A stretch of 32,544 nt of DNA from Verrucomicrobiales bacterium (GTDB taxonomy: Bacteria; Verrucomicrobiota; Verrucomicrobiia; Limisphaerales; JAYPXF01), in assembly GCA_002715965.1 (NCBI GenBank), contig PBAL01000068.1, forward strand, positions 1 to 32,544. The letters are read 5' to 3'. Below are positions 32,070 to 32,544 of the stretch, piece after piece; the first letter of the stretch is position 1, and each line of letters starts with the position of its first letter. Under the pieces are notes generated by a model, which made no database searches, had not been told where the DNA came from, and saw nothing but the letters and a program-made list of their open reading frames with translations. Made by a program: the position numbers and the translations under genes.

Positions 32070-32544
32070 TTAGGGGCTTGCCTTGGAAAACTGTTTTCTT
32101 GCGAAGACCAACAGGCCCAGATAGACGAGAACCAGCGCGATTGACCCGAGATTCAGCAAACCCTGACTCACAATCGCAAAGCCCAGACAGCCGGGAACCA
32201 AGGCGTAGTACACAAATGCGGGAAGGGTCTTTCGGATCACCAAACCTTCCTTGCCGACCAGGCCGACCACGGCGGAAGCGGCCACTACGTTGTGGACACA
32301 AATGATGTTTCCAGCCGCTCCCCCCACCGCCTGCAGGGCCACGATCCAGGTCGGATCTGCATTGATGCGTGACCCGACGCCAAATTGGAACAGGGAGAAC
32401 ATCATGTTGCTCACCGTATTGCTGCCCGCAACGAAAGCGCCGAATCCTCCAATGAACGGTGCAAATATCGGCCAGGCCGGTCCGGCGACGGATGCCACGC
32501 CCTCCGCCAAGGCAATCGGCATCTTTTCGAATTCTGCTGCACCC
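32070..32544 (-). CDS. L-lactate permease family protein (LctP/LldP), C-terminal part
   Basis: The frame is open to the end of the window, so the gene starts beyond 32544. The visible ~157 residues match the end of lactate permeases: FIGGFGAFVAGSNTVSNMMF, ALQAVGGAAGNIICVHNVVA, and LVGKEGLVIRKTL, followed by two hydrophobic helices. The SNTVSN and GGAAGN-x-IC stretches are hallmarks of the family. The protein would import L-lactate (or glycolate) with protons. It precedes the aminomutase gene on the same strand with about 200 bp between, containing no other gene. Confidence 0.88.
   Translation of the reverse strand, partial: GAAEFEKMPIALAEGVASVAGPAWPIFAPFIGGFGAFVAGSNTVSNMMFSLFQFGVGSRINADPTWIVALQAVGGAAGNIICVHNVVAASAVVGLVGKEGLVIRKTLPAFVYYALVPGCLGFAIVSQGLLNLGSIALVLVYLGLLVFARKQFSKASP

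Overview
The window (about 32.5 kb, GC-rich) looks like a chromosomal segment of a member of the Planctomycetota-Verrucomicrobiota-Lentisphaerota group, most likely a Verrucomicrobiota bacterium. This rests on family content and style, not on a marker gene: a PQQ-propeller/malectin protein of the type common in that superphylum, a remnant of a Planctomycete-type cytochrome c domain, a fused sialidase/SGNH hydrolase, pseudopilins with an Ala-Phe cleavage site, mostly weak Shine-Dalgarno sequences, and several families of short palindromic repeats.

Layout. 1-2136: 3' part of a PQQ-propeller/malectin protein. 2180-4577 (minus): a three-gene unit of a HisD/HpsN-type dehydrogenase, a cupin and a GFA-fold protein. 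4714-7700: a decayed stretch with a truncated zinc phospholipase C/nuclease-like gene, an antisense remnant of a pectate-lyase-like gene, an inverted-repeat element, an intact beta-helix gene and a degenerate cytochrome c fragment. 7760-9715: a secreted isochorismatase-like hydrolase and, convergently, a Tat-exported protein of unknown family. 10086-11926: dihydroorotase followed by a secreted thioredoxin-like protein. 12400-25550: a type II secretion (T2SS) operon. 25580-25792: an HD-domain gene fragment. 25865-27592 (minus): dicarboxylate/amino-acid symporter and rhodanese. 27712-29451: sialidase/SGNH fusion. 29564-32544 (minus): EamA transporter, lysine 2,3-aminomutase-family enzyme, and the end of an L-lactate permease.

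The main discovery candidate is the secretin of the T2SS. The operon runs glycine-rich protein, E, F, G, H, I, J, K, L, M, C and then three consecutive genes that together make up one GspD. Each of the three has its own start, stop and Sec signal peptide. Both cuts fall at the same internal loop of a secretin_N (KH-like) domain, so two ring domains are each shared between two polypeptides: N0-N1-N2a / N2b-N3-N4a / N4b-secretin. Gly/Arg/Ser-rich tails flank the cuts. I read this as a three-piece split secretin whose ring domains would have to be completed between chains.

Second, palindromic repeat elements sit in three gaps of the same operon (G-H, J-K, M-C). In each case they are open in a frame that leads into, or is translationally coupled to, the next gene. 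Third, the region upstream of the operon carries three TGCGCA-N5-TGCGCA type sites near a sigma54-like -24/-12 sequence. No prepilin peptidase, GspN, GspS or GspAB is in the window, so these would have to be encoded elsewhere.
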